A stretch of 35,795 bases of DNA from JAIRMO01 sp046533115. Its GTDB lineage: Bacteria > Spirochaetota > Spirochaetia > Treponematales > Breznakiellaceae. The notes below the pieces were generated by a model. The model did no database searches and was not told the DNA's origin. It saw only the letters and a list, made by a program, of their open reading frames with translations. The translations under genes and the position numbers were made by a program. This document shows, piece by piece, positions 25,062-33,210 of this stretch (within the stretch, counting starts at the first letter, position 1; every line of letters begins with the position of its first letter). The stretch spans positions 1 to 35,795 of the forward strand of contig NZ_JAJQRC010000032.1 of the NCBI RefSeq assembly GCF_046533115.1, written 5' to 3'.

Positions 25062-26099
25062 ATGGCCATGAAAGCAAACGGTTTGTGTACAATTTTTGAC
25101 GTCGCAAAGATGGCGGGAGTTTCAAAATCCACCGTTTCCAGGGTGTTAAATCAGCCGGAAGGGGTTAAGCCGGAAGTAAAAGAAGCGGTGGTGAAGGCGA
25201 TAAAAAAACTGGACTATACCCCAAGCTACTTTGCCCAGGGGATACGGACCGGAAGAACCAAAACCATTGCCATGCTCGTACCGGATTTTAGTAATGTGTT
25301 TTACTCGGAACTGTTCAAGGGAGTGGAATCGGTGGCGTTAAAGTCGGGGTATATGGTAATCATCTGCAACACCGACCGCCGGATTGAGGAAGAGTACCGT
25401 TATATCAATAAACTGATAGGCCGCAAAATCGACGGGATCATCTACAACACCTACAACATCAGCAGGGAAAATATTAACACCCTTACCGAATTGGCGGGCC
25501 AGACACCGATTGTTTTTATGGATAACGTGTTCAAGAAAGGGGATGACCTTTCCTATGTGGTTACCGAAGGCCGGGACAGCACCGGTGAGGCGGTGACCTA
25601 TCTGTACCGTCAGGGCCGCCGCCGTATCGCTTACATCAAAATGGTCCCCAAGATCAGCGTAATAGAAAACCGCTTCCGGGGCTATTTGAAGGGCCTTAAA
25701 AACTGCGGCCTTCCGGTGGAAGAAGAACTGATCTATCAGCCCGATCCGGCAATACTGGGGGACATAGATCACATGCAAATAGGCGCCACTGCCGGTGCGT
25801 ATTTTGCTTCGCTCCCCAATCCGCCGGACGCGATTATGGCCGGGTTTGATGTTTTGAGTATCGGCTGTATGCGGGAACTGAAAAAGCTGGGCGTCAAGAT
25901 TCCCGATGACATGGCGCTTATTGGTTTTGACAATATTTCGCTGTGTGAACTGGTAGAACCCGCTTTAAGCACTATTGCCCAGCCTATCGCGAAGCTGGGA
26001 GCCGCCGCCGCACAGATCATCATTGACAAGCTTCAGGGCAAGTCAACCCAGGATAAAGTGATTTTTCCCGGGGAATTACTCCTAAGGCAGAGCACCTGA
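25062..26099 (+). CDS. LacI-family transcriptional regulator of the rha operon
   Basis: 345 residues. N-terminal helix-turn-helix TIFDVAKMAGVSKSTVSRVLN, hinge LDYTPSYFAQGIRTGRT, then a periplasmic-binding-like effector domain (IAMLVPDFSNVFYSELFKGV, PDAIMAGFDVLSIGCMRELK, ALIGFDNISLCELVEPALSTI) with normal LacI/PurR length. AGGG lies 7 bases before the ATG; a second ATG is at 25068. The three GGAACGTTCC sites in front are its probable operators. It is the first gene of a run that continues through the rhamnose transporter, isomerase, URO-D 4 and kinase. A rhamnose-pathway intermediate or an O-methyl derivative is the likely effector (inference). Confidence 0.9.
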   Translation: MAMKANGLCTIFDVAKMAGVSKSTVSRVLNQPEGVKPEVKEAVVKAIKKLDYTPSYFAQGIRTGRTKTIAMLVPDFSNVFYSELFKGVESVALKSGYMVIICNTDRRIEEEYRYINKLIGRKIDGIIYNTYNISRENINTLTELAGQTPIVFMDNVFKKGDDLSYVVTEGRDSTGEAVTYLYRQGRRRIAYIKMVPKISVIENRFRGYLKGLKNCGLPVEEELIYQPDPAILGDIDHMQIGATAGAYFASLPNPPDAIMAGFDVLSIGCMRELKKLGVKIPDDMALIGFDNISLCELVEPALSTIAQPIAKLGAAAAQIIIDKLQGKSTQDKVIFPGELLLRQST

Positions 26100-26158
26100 T
26101 TAAACGGTGATTACGCTCCGCTGTTTGGCGGGGATAATTATTTTTATGGAGGAAAGGT

Positions 26159-27196
26159 ATGAAAAACTTCTCAAAATCGAGGGTTCTGGCGGCGGTATTG
26201 ACCGCGTTTCTGCTGGTTGTGGTAGCGGTCATGCCGGTTATGGCGGGAGGCCGCCAACAGGCCGGCAGCGGTCAGATCAGCGTACGGTACGTGTGTCTCC
26301 AGAAGGGGAACCCCTATTTCGATCCCATTATAGCGGGAATGAAAGAAGCGGTTGAATCCCAGGGGGGCATTTTCCGTGATACCGCGCCTGAGCAGGTGGA
26401 AGCTACGGCACAGATCCCGCTGATCGAAGCGGCAATCCAGGACAAGGTGAATGTAATTTGCCTCTCACCAACCGCGGCGGATACCATGAACGCGGTACTT
26501 GACCGGGCAAGAGCCGCGGGGATCAAAGTTCTTACCGTAAACGACGACATCATCGGCAACGAATCTCATCGGGACGGGTCGATACTTTCCTGTAATTATG
26601 ATCAATTGGGAATCGATTCCTTTGAGCAATTTGCCAAGGCCATGAATTACAAGGGAAAATTTGTTGTTTTAAGCGCCACCACCGATTCTCCGTTCCAGAA
26701 CAATCAGATCGAAATTTACAAGAAGCAGATGGCTTCGGACGGAAAATACAAGGATTTGCAGCTTGTTGAAGTTCTCTATGGGAACGACGATGCGGCCAAG
26801 AGTCTTACCGAAACGGAAGCGGCTATTCAAAAGTATCCGGATCTTGACGGGATCATTTGTCCCACCACCGTTGCTTTAACCGCCGCTGCCCAAGCGGTAG
26901 AAAGCCGTAATTTGGGTAACCGCATCGTAGTGACCGGTCTTGGAACCCCCGGACAGAGCAAAGCATTTCTTCAAAACGGCGTTCTTGACGGCGCCATGCT
27001 CTGGGACACCTATCGTACCGGAAAAGTAGCCGGTTATCTTGCGGTGCTTCTGGCAAAAGGTGAATATACCCTTGCCCAGGGGACATCATTTACCGCCGGT
27101 GAATACGGAACAACCGGTGTATTGGCCAATAATGTCCTTTACGCTGGTCCTCCCGCGATAATCACCAAAGAGAATGTTGACTCTTACAAATTCTAG
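26159..27196 (+). CDS. rhaS: Rhamnose-type ABC transporter substrate-binding protein
   Basis: 345 residues. Signal peptide MKNFSKSRVLAAVLTAFLL...VMAGG without a lipobox Cys. The Peripla_BP_4 domain starts right after it (VRYVCLQKGNPYFDPIIAGM). Further segments: PTAADTMNAVLDRARAAGIKV, VTGLGTPGQSKAFLQNGVLDG and LWDTYRTGKVAGYLAV, consistent with the RhaS rhamnose-binding group. GGAGG lies 6 bases before the ATG, and the LacI stop is 60 bases upstream. The symbol rests mainly on the operon: ATPase, two permeases, isomerase and rhamnulokinase all follow. A methylated rhamnose as true ligand cannot be excluded. Confidence 0.87.
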   Translation: MKNFSKSRVLAAVLTAFLLVVVAVMPVMAGGRQQAGSGQISVRYVCLQKGNPYFDPIIAGMKEAVESQGGIFRDTAPEQVEATAQIPLIEAAIQDKVNVICLSPTAADTMNAVLDRARAAGIKVLTVNDDIIGNESHRDGSILSCNYDQLGIDSFEQFAKAMNYKGKFVVLSATTDSPFQNNQIEIYKKQMASDGKYKDLQLVEVLYGNDDAAKSLTETEAAIQKYPDLDGIICPTTVALTAAAQAVESRNLGNRIVVTGLGTPGQSKAFLQNGVLDGAMLWDTYRTGKVAGYLAVLLAKGEYTLAQGTSFTAGEYGTTGVLANNVLYAGPPAIITKENVDSYKF

Positions 27197-27211
27197 TTTC
27201 TGACAGGAGGA

Positions 27212-27257
27212 TTCCCTGTGGGCCGGTTATAACCGGTTCGCAGGGAAACTTTTATTT
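27212..27257 (+). terminator. Stem-loop with U-rich tail after rhaS
   Basis: TTCCCTG (27212-27218) pairs with CAGGGAA (27241-27247), and the interior CCGGTTATAACCGG (27223-27236) forms a second stem. ACTTTTATTTT follows. It could be a partial terminator or a 3' stabiliser giving more binding protein than transporter; the operon clearly continues beyond it. Confidence 0.6.
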
Positions 27258-27274
27258 TCTGAAGCGGAGGATGG

Positions 27275-28780
27275 ATGAGTACTGAACCAAAACAAATACT
27301 AAAGGCGGTAAGAATTTCCAAAACCTTTGGGAAAAGCCAGGTATTAAAATCAGTTGAATTTGATATTGTACCCGGAGAAGTTCATGCGCTGATTGGTGAA
27401 AACGGCGCGGGAAAATCAACTCTGCTCAAGATACTTTTTGGGATTTATTCCATGGATTCCGGGGAGGGGGATTTGTATATCGACGGGGAACCGGTTTCTT
27501 TTGGATCGCCCCGGGACGCTATTGATCATGGGATCGCCATGATACACCAGGAACCCCTGGTATTCAAAGATTTAAACATTATTGAAAATTTCTTTGCCGG
27601 ATATATCAACACGAAAGTAGTGAACTGGCGGTCCCTGGAAAAAGCCGCGGGGAAACTTGCCAAAGACATCGGTCTTAATGTGCCCCTTAGACAGAAGATG
27701 GACAGGCTTTCCGTCGCCGAACAGCAGCTTGTAGAAATTGGTGCATCCTTGGTCTCTAATGCCCGGATTATCTTTATGGATGAACCAACCGCTTCCCTTA
27801 CCCCCAACGAAGTGGAAAACCTCCTGGTCATGATCAAAAGGCTGAAAGCTGAAGGCAGATCCATTGTTTATATCAGCCATCGTCTTGGAGAAATAAAGGC
27901 TATTGCAGATAGAATTACTGTTATGCGTGACGGGAGCATGGTAGGCACTTATCAAAACAGTGATTTGAGCCACGATGATATGATACGGCTCATGCTTGGT
28001 CATGAGTTGACTCTGGCCCGCAAGCATAAACGGATAACCAAAAAAGCGGAACCTTATTTCCGCGCAGAGGCTATCGGCATTCCGGGTATTTTTGAGAATG
28101 TATCATTTTCAGTAGGAAAGGGTGAGATTTTGGGAATTGCCGGGCTTATGGGATCGGGCAGGACGGAAGTTGCGCGGGCACTTTTCGGCGTAACGCCGGT
28201 TAAACGGGGTTGGCTGCTGATCAACAACGTTCCGGTAAAAATAAACTCTCCCAACGAAGCTATCAGGCACGGTATAGCCCTGCTGCCGGAAGATCGGCAG
28301 GCTTTGGGCTTGTTTTTAAAACAGACCATAGCTTTTAACGCTACTTTTTTGGTTCCCGGCCGTATCAGTGATACGGGCGGCTGGATAAACAACGGCAAGG
28401 AAGAAACCCTGACCAAAGAGGGATGTAGTCAGCTTAGGACAAAGTATGCCGGTACCAAACAGTATGTTGAAGAATTGTCCGGAGGCAACCAGCAAAAAAT
28501 CGGTATCGCGAAATTGATTGCCACCAATCCTGAAATACTGATCCTGGATGAACCGACCAGGGGAATTGATATCGGCGCCAAGGAAGAAGTGTACAGGATT
28601 ATAGAAAGACTTTCCGAAGAAGGTAAATGTATTATCATGATTTCTTCGGAGATAGCGGAAATATTGGCTTTAAGCGACAAAGTGATGGTAATGTACGAAG
28701 GGCGTCCTGCGGCAATGATCCCGGGGGAAGAACTTAACGAAGTGAATATACTTTCCGCGGCTCATGACCTTGCGGTATAA
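27275..28780 (+). CDS. rhaT: Rhamnose-type ABC transporter ATP-binding protein
   Basis: 501 residues with two ATPase domains, RbsA type. First domain: Walker A GENGAGKS at 41-48, signature LSVAEQQ at 145-151, Walker B IIFMDEP at 165-171. Second: degenerate LMGSGRT at 291-297, LSGGNQQ at 401-407, Walker B ILILDEP at 421-427. GGAGG lies 4 bases before the ATG. It is only a distant paralogue of the ATPase at 18.1 kb and noticeably richer in A/T. The symbol follows the rhizobial rhaRST-PQ naming and rests on the operon rather than on unique residues. Confidence 0.88.
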   Translation: MSTEPKQILKAVRISKTFGKSQVLKSVEFDIVPGEVHALIGENGAGKSTLLKILFGIYSMDSGEGDLYIDGEPVSFGSPRDAIDHGIAMIHQEPLVFKDLNIIENFFAGYINTKVVNWRSLEKAAGKLAKDIGLNVPLRQKMDRLSVAEQQLVEIGASLVSNARIIFMDEPTASLTPNEVENLLVMIKRLKAEGRSIVYISHRLGEIKAIADRITVMRDGSMVGTYQNSDLSHDDMIRLMLGHELTLARKHKRITKKAEPYFRAEAIGIPGIFENVSFSVGKGEILGIAGLMGSGRTEVARALFGVTPVKRGWLLINNVPVKINSPNEAIRHGIALLPEDRQALGLFLKQTIAFNATFLVPGRISDTGGWINNGKEETLTKEGCSQLRTKYAGTKQYVEELSGGNQQKIGIAKLIATNPEILILDEPTRGIDIGAKEEVYRIIERLSEEGKCIIMISSEIAEILALSDKVMVMYEGRPAAMIPGEELNEVNILSAAHDLAV

Positions 28781-28805
28781 AATTTTGTAACGGGAGAAGG
28801 ATGTG

Positions 28806-29837
28806 ATGCCGGTCTTACGCCATATACGATCAAGTTTTCGTGAATTGAGTATCCTGGTCCTGGTATTTTTTATATATGCGATTGTATGCATGATTCAGCC
28901 GAGATTCTTCTCGGTTCAGGCGATTATTAATATACTGTTATTTTTCCCCTATCTGTTACTGGTTGCCCTTGGAGAGATGATTGAAATTATCAGCCGCAAT
29001 GTGGATCTTTCCCTTGGATCGATTCTTTGTTTTGCCGGATACCTCTTGGGTTTGATTTTTAGCGTAAATCCTGAATTTCCCCTGTTATTGGGTATGGTTA
29101 TCGCCATCGGTATTGGGGCGCTCTTGGGTCTTCTAAACGGAACGATTGTTACCGTGTTCAAGATACCCTCCGTAATTGTGACCCTGGGTACCATGTATCT
29201 CTACCGGGGGGTGATTTTTTACGCCAACGGCGGCAGGCTGATAGAGAACTATAAAATTCCAAGGACCCTGATTCGCCTTTCGCAGGTAAACGCGTCGGTA
29301 ATCGGCATTCCCTATTCAATTATTATCGCCCTGGCCGTCGCGCTGCTGGTCGCTTTTTTTCTGCGCCGTCTGCGGCTTGGGCGTGATATATATGCCGCCG
29401 GAAGCAACCCCAAAGCGGCCGAAACCCGGGGCATCAGCCTTAAAAAGATAAACATCCTTGTTTTTGTTATAGCCGGAGCCTTAAGCGGCTTTGCCAGCAT
29501 GATCTTTATGTCCAGGATAGGGTTCATGGACCCCGGCTCCGCCGGACGGGGACTTGAATTTACTGCCATTGCCGCGGTGGTTATCGGCGGGTGCAGTATG
29601 GGCGGCGGAGTCGGGACAACCCTGGGAACGGTAATCGGCTGCCTCATGCTGGGAGTAATAAACAACGCGATTTCGATAACCGGAATATCCGGTTACTGGC
29701 AGGAAGCGATTTACGGTTTCATAATCATACTTTCGGTGATTGCGGATAACTACCTTAAAAAGGGCCTGGGCGGTTCCAAGGCTCTGCGAAAAGAAAACAA
29801 CCCCGCAACAGCCGCAGGAGGAGAAAGCCGTGCTTAA
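28806..29837 (+). CDS. rhaP: Rhamnose-type ABC transporter permease 1
   Basis: About 343 residues, multiple hydrophobic segments. Landmarks: IISRNVDLSLGSILCFAGYLLG, the substrate-channel LLGLLNGTIVTVFKIPSVIVTLG, GSNPKAAETRGISLKKI, and the ATPase-contact loop AAVVIGGCSMGGGVGTTLG. I start at ATG 28806, which has AGAAGG at a 5-base gap; a GTG at 28803 is too close to it. The hydrophilic C-terminus overlaps the next permease by 8 bases. Confidence 0.88.
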   Translation: MPVLRHIRSSFRELSILVLVFFIYAIVCMIQPRFFSVQAIINILLFFPYLLLVALGEMIEIISRNVDLSLGSILCFAGYLLGLIFSVNPEFPLLLGMVIAIGIGALLGLLNGTIVTVFKIPSVIVTLGTMYLYRGVIFYANGGRLIENYKIPRTLIRLSQVNASVIGIPYSIIIALAVALLVAFFLRRLRLGRDIYAAGSNPKAAETRGISLKKINILVFVIAGALSGFASMIFMSRIGFMDPGSAGRGLEFTAIAAVVIGGCSMGGGVGTTLGTVIGCLMLGVINNAISITGISGYWQEAIYGFIIILSVIADNYLKKGLGGSKALRKENNPATAAGGESRA

Positions 29838-30783
29838 CACCGGAAAACTGTTACGCCCCGAATTGACCATAGTGGTGTTTTTAGTACTTAGCTTTGTCAG
29901 CGGGGTTCTTTTATCGCCGAATTTTTTGGACATACGCTTTCTCCTTAGTTCTACTATTTATTACACAGAATTGGGGCTCATAGCCCTTTGTTTCGCACTA
30001 CTTATGACATCGGGGGAATTGGATCTTTCGGTTGCCGCCAATATGACCTTAGTTACCTGTATTTTAGGCGTACTCCACAAAATGGGCGTCAGCATGGTTT
30101 TTCTCGTTCCGCTGGGCCTGGTTTTTGGCACCTGCCTTGGTTTAGTGAACGGGGTACTGGTTACGGTTACCGGCCTTCCCTCTCTTATCATAACCATAGG
30201 TACGCTTTCGATTTACCGGGGGCTCGCACAGGTGTTGGTCGGGGATGCGGCTATTTCCGGCTTCCCGCAATGGTTTTTGCGTTTCGGTAAAATTACCGTT
30301 TTCGGTATAATTCCGCTGCCCCTGATCATAATTGTTGTGGTCGCCGTGATTCTGGAAATACTGTTGAAGCGGAATTTTTGGGGCAGAAAGATCTCCGCCG
30401 TGGGCTTAAACAGTAACGCCGCTAAATATTCGGGCGTCAAAGTTGACAGCATGAAACGACAGCTTTTTGCCCTCCAGGGGTTTTTCTGCGGAACCGCGGC
30501 CCTCCTCTCCATCTCCCGTCTTGAAGTGGTAAAATATTCCATCGGGACCGGCGGGGAGATGGACGTGGTTACCATGGTACTCCTGGGCGGGACCGCCTTT
30601 ACCGGCGGTAAAGGCGCCTGCCTGGGCACGCTGGCGGCTTTTTTCATAATCGTTTTTATCCGTACCGGTATGCGGCTGGCAACCATAAGCAGTTATGTGC
30701 AAATCGCCGTATTAGGAGTTTTATTAATAGTGATTATCGTCATTTCAAATAAATTGAATGCTTTATTTGAAAGAAATTCCTGA
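29830..30783 (+). CDS. rhaQ: Rhamnose-type ABC transporter permease 2
   Basis: 317 residues, membrane protein partner of the preceding permease. Landmarks: LLMTSGELDLSVAANMTLVTC, LVNGVLVTVTGLPSLIITIGT, GLNSNAAKYSGVKVDSMK and MVLLGGTAFTGGKGACLG. Start GTG 29830 has GGAGG 8 bases upstream and overlaps the previous stop by 8 bases; the longer frame from 29740 lies inside the previous gene. Stop is 21 bases before the isomerase. Confidence 0.88.
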   Translation: MLNTGKLLRPELTIVVFLVLSFVSGVLLSPNFLDIRFLLSSTIYYTELGLIALCFALLMTSGELDLSVAANMTLVTCILGVLHKMGVSMVFLVPLGLVFGTCLGLVNGVLVTVTGLPSLIITIGTLSIYRGLAQVLVGDAAISGFPQWFLRFGKITVFGIIPLPLIIIVVVAVILEILLKRNFWGRKISAVGLNSNAAKYSGVKVDSMKRQLFALQGFFCGTAALLSISRLEVVKYSIGTGGEMDVVTMVLLGGTAFTGGKGACLGTLAAFFIIVFIRTGMRLATISSYVQIAVLGVLLIVIIVISNKLNALFERNS

Positions 30784-30804
30784 ACAACAAATTGGAGGCA
30801 GAAG

Positions 30805-32067
30805 ATGGAATATCTACGGGGATCAAAAAAAAGCGGGGAACGACAAAAAAAACAATACGCCATCCTGGAAGATTCCTTTGCTGAAAAGGGCATTGATCTT
30901 GAAAAGGTCAAGGGAATTTTAAAAAACCAGGTAGTGGAACTCCCCTCGTGGGCGGTGGGTAATTCCGGTACCCGGTACGGTACTTTTATGGATAAGGGGG
31001 CGGCGGTTACCATCTGGGACAAGGTGGACGACTGCGCGGAGATACAGCGCTGCCTGGGCATTACGCCGGTAATGGCAAGCCATGTACTGTGGGACAAAAC
31101 CGACGACGGCCGCTTTGAGCCGGTGCGGGAATATGCGGCGAAAAAGGGTATGCGCATCGGTACGGTGCATCCCAATACCTTTTCCGGCCAGCAGTTCCGT
31201 TTCGGATCCATCTGTTCGCCCATAGCGTCGGTACGGGAAAATACCAAGGCCCATTTTGGTGACTGTATCCGCATGGCCCGGGAGATGGGTTCCAAGTGCA
31301 TCGGCATGTGGGTGGCCGACGGAACCAGTTACCCGGGGCAGGACAGCCTCGCCGAACGGAAGCACCGCCTTTTTGAGGGGCTTCTGGCCCTCTATGAAAA
31401 ACTCGATCCCGACATGACCCTGGTTTTGGAATACAAGCCCTTTGAGCCCTTTTTCTACACCACCGATGTCCCCGACTGGGGAACCTCCTTGATGATGTGC
31501 CAGAAGCTCGGCAAGCAGGCAAAGGTTCTGGTTGACCTGGGACATCATCTTCCGTGTACCAACATCGAACAGATAATCTGTTCCCTCCTGGACGAGGGGA
31601 AACTGGGGGGCTTCCATTTCAACAACCGCCGCTACGCCGATGACGATCTCATCCTGGGTACGGTGAATCCCCTGGAGATTTTCCTCATCTTCAACGAGAT
31701 AGTGGACGCCACGGTGCGCGGAGTTGATACGGGTATTACCTATATGCTCGATCAGTCCCACAATATCGAAAACAGCCTGGAGGGCATCATCTATTCGGTG
31801 ATGAACATCCAGACCGCCTATGCGAAGTCCCTGCTGGTGGACAGGAAACTCCTCGCCGCGGCGCGGGCGGAAAACGACGTTGTTTTAAGTAACATGATTA
31901 TCATGGATGCCTTTAACTGTGATGTGGAGCCGCTTTTGGGGCAGCTTCGCCTTGAGATGGGCCTTTCCGATATAGACCCCCTGCGGAATCACCGGCAGAG
32001 CGGCTACGCCCAAAAGGCGGCGCAGGAACGAAAGGCAGGTATTCTTACTTTGGGGGGAGGCGCCTGA
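30805..32067 (+). CDS. rhaI: L-rhamnose isomerase (RhaI type)
   Basis: 420 residues, TIM-barrel metal-dependent isomerase converting L-rhamnose to L-rhamnulose. The metal ligands line up with Pseudomonas stutzeri L-RhI: Glu209, Asp244, His271 and Asp316 for the first metal (family Glu219, Asp254, His281, Asp327), with His247 and Asp279 at the second. Surrounding motifs are LVLEYKPFEP, VLVDLGHHLP, GGFHFNNRRYADDD and TYMLDQSHNIE. It is the broad-specificity RhaI branch, not the E. coli RhaA branch. GGAGG lies 6 bases before the ATG. Its TGA overlaps the URO-D 4 start (TGATG), so the isomerase and that protein are co-produced. Confidence 0.93.
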   Translation: MEYLRGSKKSGERQKKQYAILEDSFAEKGIDLEKVKGILKNQVVELPSWAVGNSGTRYGTFMDKGAAVTIWDKVDDCAEIQRCLGITPVMASHVLWDKTDDGRFEPVREYAAKKGMRIGTVHPNTFSGQQFRFGSICSPIASVRENTKAHFGDCIRMAREMGSKCIGMWVADGTSYPGQDSLAERKHRLFEGLLALYEKLDPDMTLVLEYKPFEPFFYTTDVPDWGTSLMMCQKLGKQAKVLVDLGHHLPCTNIEQIICSLLDEGKLGGFHFNNRRYADDDLILGTVNPLEIFLIFNEIVDATVRGVDTGITYMLDQSHNIENSLEGIIYSVMNIQTAYAKSLLVDRKLLAAARAENDVVLSNMIIMDAFNCDVEPLLGQLRLEMGLSDIDPLRNHRQSGYAQKAAQERKAGILTLGGGA

Positions 32068-33119
32068 TGAACGGGAGAGAACGGATCTTAGCGGTATTAA
32101 ACCATCAGATTCCTGACAGAATTCCTACCTGTGAATGGATCCTTAACCCCAAGGTTATGGAAAAGGTCTGCGGGGTAAAAGACGATATAGCCTTTGTGGC
32201 AGAGATGGATATGGACGGAATAGCGGTCGGCCTTGATTCCAAAAACGAGAGACTGGATGACCGTCACATCAAAGACGAATGGGGTATTACCCGGGTTACC
32301 TACGATGAGTACCCGAATCCGGTGGGTAATCCCATAAAGGACATGGAGGATTTTAATAATTATACCCCCCCCGAGCCGCTTTTGCCGTATCGCTTTGACC
32401 GTATCAAAAAGGCGCTGGATACCTTCGGGAAAGAAAGGTGCGTTATCGCGCGGGTAAGGGATGTATTTTCCCAGCCCCGGGATCTTATGGGCTACGAAAA
32501 TTTTCTTATGACCTTTTACGATGATCCTGATCTGGCCGATGCGTTAATGGCAATGAGCGCCGATTATTCGATAAAGATATGCGACGGCCTGGTAAAAATC
32601 GGGATAGAAGTTATCGTAGTCGGCGATGATATTGCCAATAATGACAACATGCTTTTAAACCCCGATATGTACCGTGAATATGTGTATCCGCATTTTGCGC
32701 GTCTTGTCGGTCATGCCAAAAAACTTGGGCTCAAAGTGATAAAACACAGTGACGGCGATCTGCGTACCGTGGTAGAAGACCTGGTAAAGAGCGGGATAGA
32801 CTGCCTGGACCCGATTGATGAACGGGGCAATATGTTCATGGACAAATTAAAAGAACAATACGGGGATCGTATCGCCTTTAAGGGCAATGTGGACTGCGTG
32901 GAAACGCTGGTGAGCAAATCGGTTGAAGCGGTGCGCGCCGAGACTGCCCGCTGTATGCTCAAAGGCGGCATCGGCGGCGGGCTTATCATTTCTTCGTCAA
33001 ATTCGATCCACAGCGGGATTAGTCCGATTAACTACCGGGTTTTTCTGGACGCGATAAAGGAATTCGGCAATTATCCCCTGGATATTCCCCTGCTTGAAAA
33101 AATCGCCGGGGCCGTATAG
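32067..33119 (+). CDS. URO-D superfamily protein within the rha operon (URO-D 4), atypical metal site
   Basis: 350 residues, shorter than URO-D 1-3. The barrel is recognisable: NGRERILAVLNHQIPDRIPTCEW at the start (as in other URO-D-like methyltransferases), EVIVVGDDIANNDNMLLNP at 181-199 and FKGNVDCVETL at 271-281. At the zinc strand it reads KHSDGDL, so His227 is kept but the usual Cys is Asp229. GGAGG lies 6 bases before the ATG, itself overlapping the isomerase stop. Being locked between rhamnose isomerase and rhamnulokinase suggests a role on rhamnose or a rhamnose derivative. It could be a methyltransferase with changed metal ligands or an enzyme of a different reaction; function is not established. 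Confidence 0.83.
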   Translation: MNGRERILAVLNHQIPDRIPTCEWILNPKVMEKVCGVKDDIAFVAEMDMDGIAVGLDSKNERLDDRHIKDEWGITRVTYDEYPNPVGNPIKDMEDFNNYTPPEPLLPYRFDRIKKALDTFGKERCVIARVRDVFSQPRDLMGYENFLMTFYDDPDLADALMAMSADYSIKICDGLVKIGIEVIVVGDDIANNDNMLLNPDMYREYVYPHFARLVGHAKKLGLKVIKHSDGDLRTVVEDLVKSGIDCLDPIDERGNMFMDKLKEQYGDRIAFKGNVDCVETLVSKSVEAVRAETARCMLKGGIGGGLIISSSNSIHSGISPINYRVFLDAIKEFGNYPLDIPLLEKIAGAV

Positions 33120-33127
33120 GAGTAATC

Positions 33128-33190
33128 ATTAACACTCTGTGTTAATGTCCGTGTTAATGTCCGATTAAACAGAAGCGGCGATTCCGCCGC
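33128..33190 (+). other. Hairpins and 12-bp tandem repeat between URO-D 4 and rhaB
   Basis: ATTAACAC-TCT-GTGTTAAT (33128-33146) is a perfect stem-loop. GTGTTAATGTCC is then repeated directly at 33139-33150 and 33151-33162, letting the left arm pair with either copy. A second stem GCGGCG/CGCCGC (33175-33190) precedes the rhaB ribosome site. No U-run, so probably processing or translational tuning. Confidence 0.5.
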
Positions 33191-33210
33191 CTTATATAGG
33201 AGTGTAAAAC

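Noticed and set aside
12952..33119. URO-D proteins as haem-pathway uroporphyrinogen decarboxylase (HemE)
   Set aside because: None has the HemE N-terminal RQAGRY region, two have H-x-C metal sites, and the context is methyl transfer and sugar transport rather than haem synthesis.
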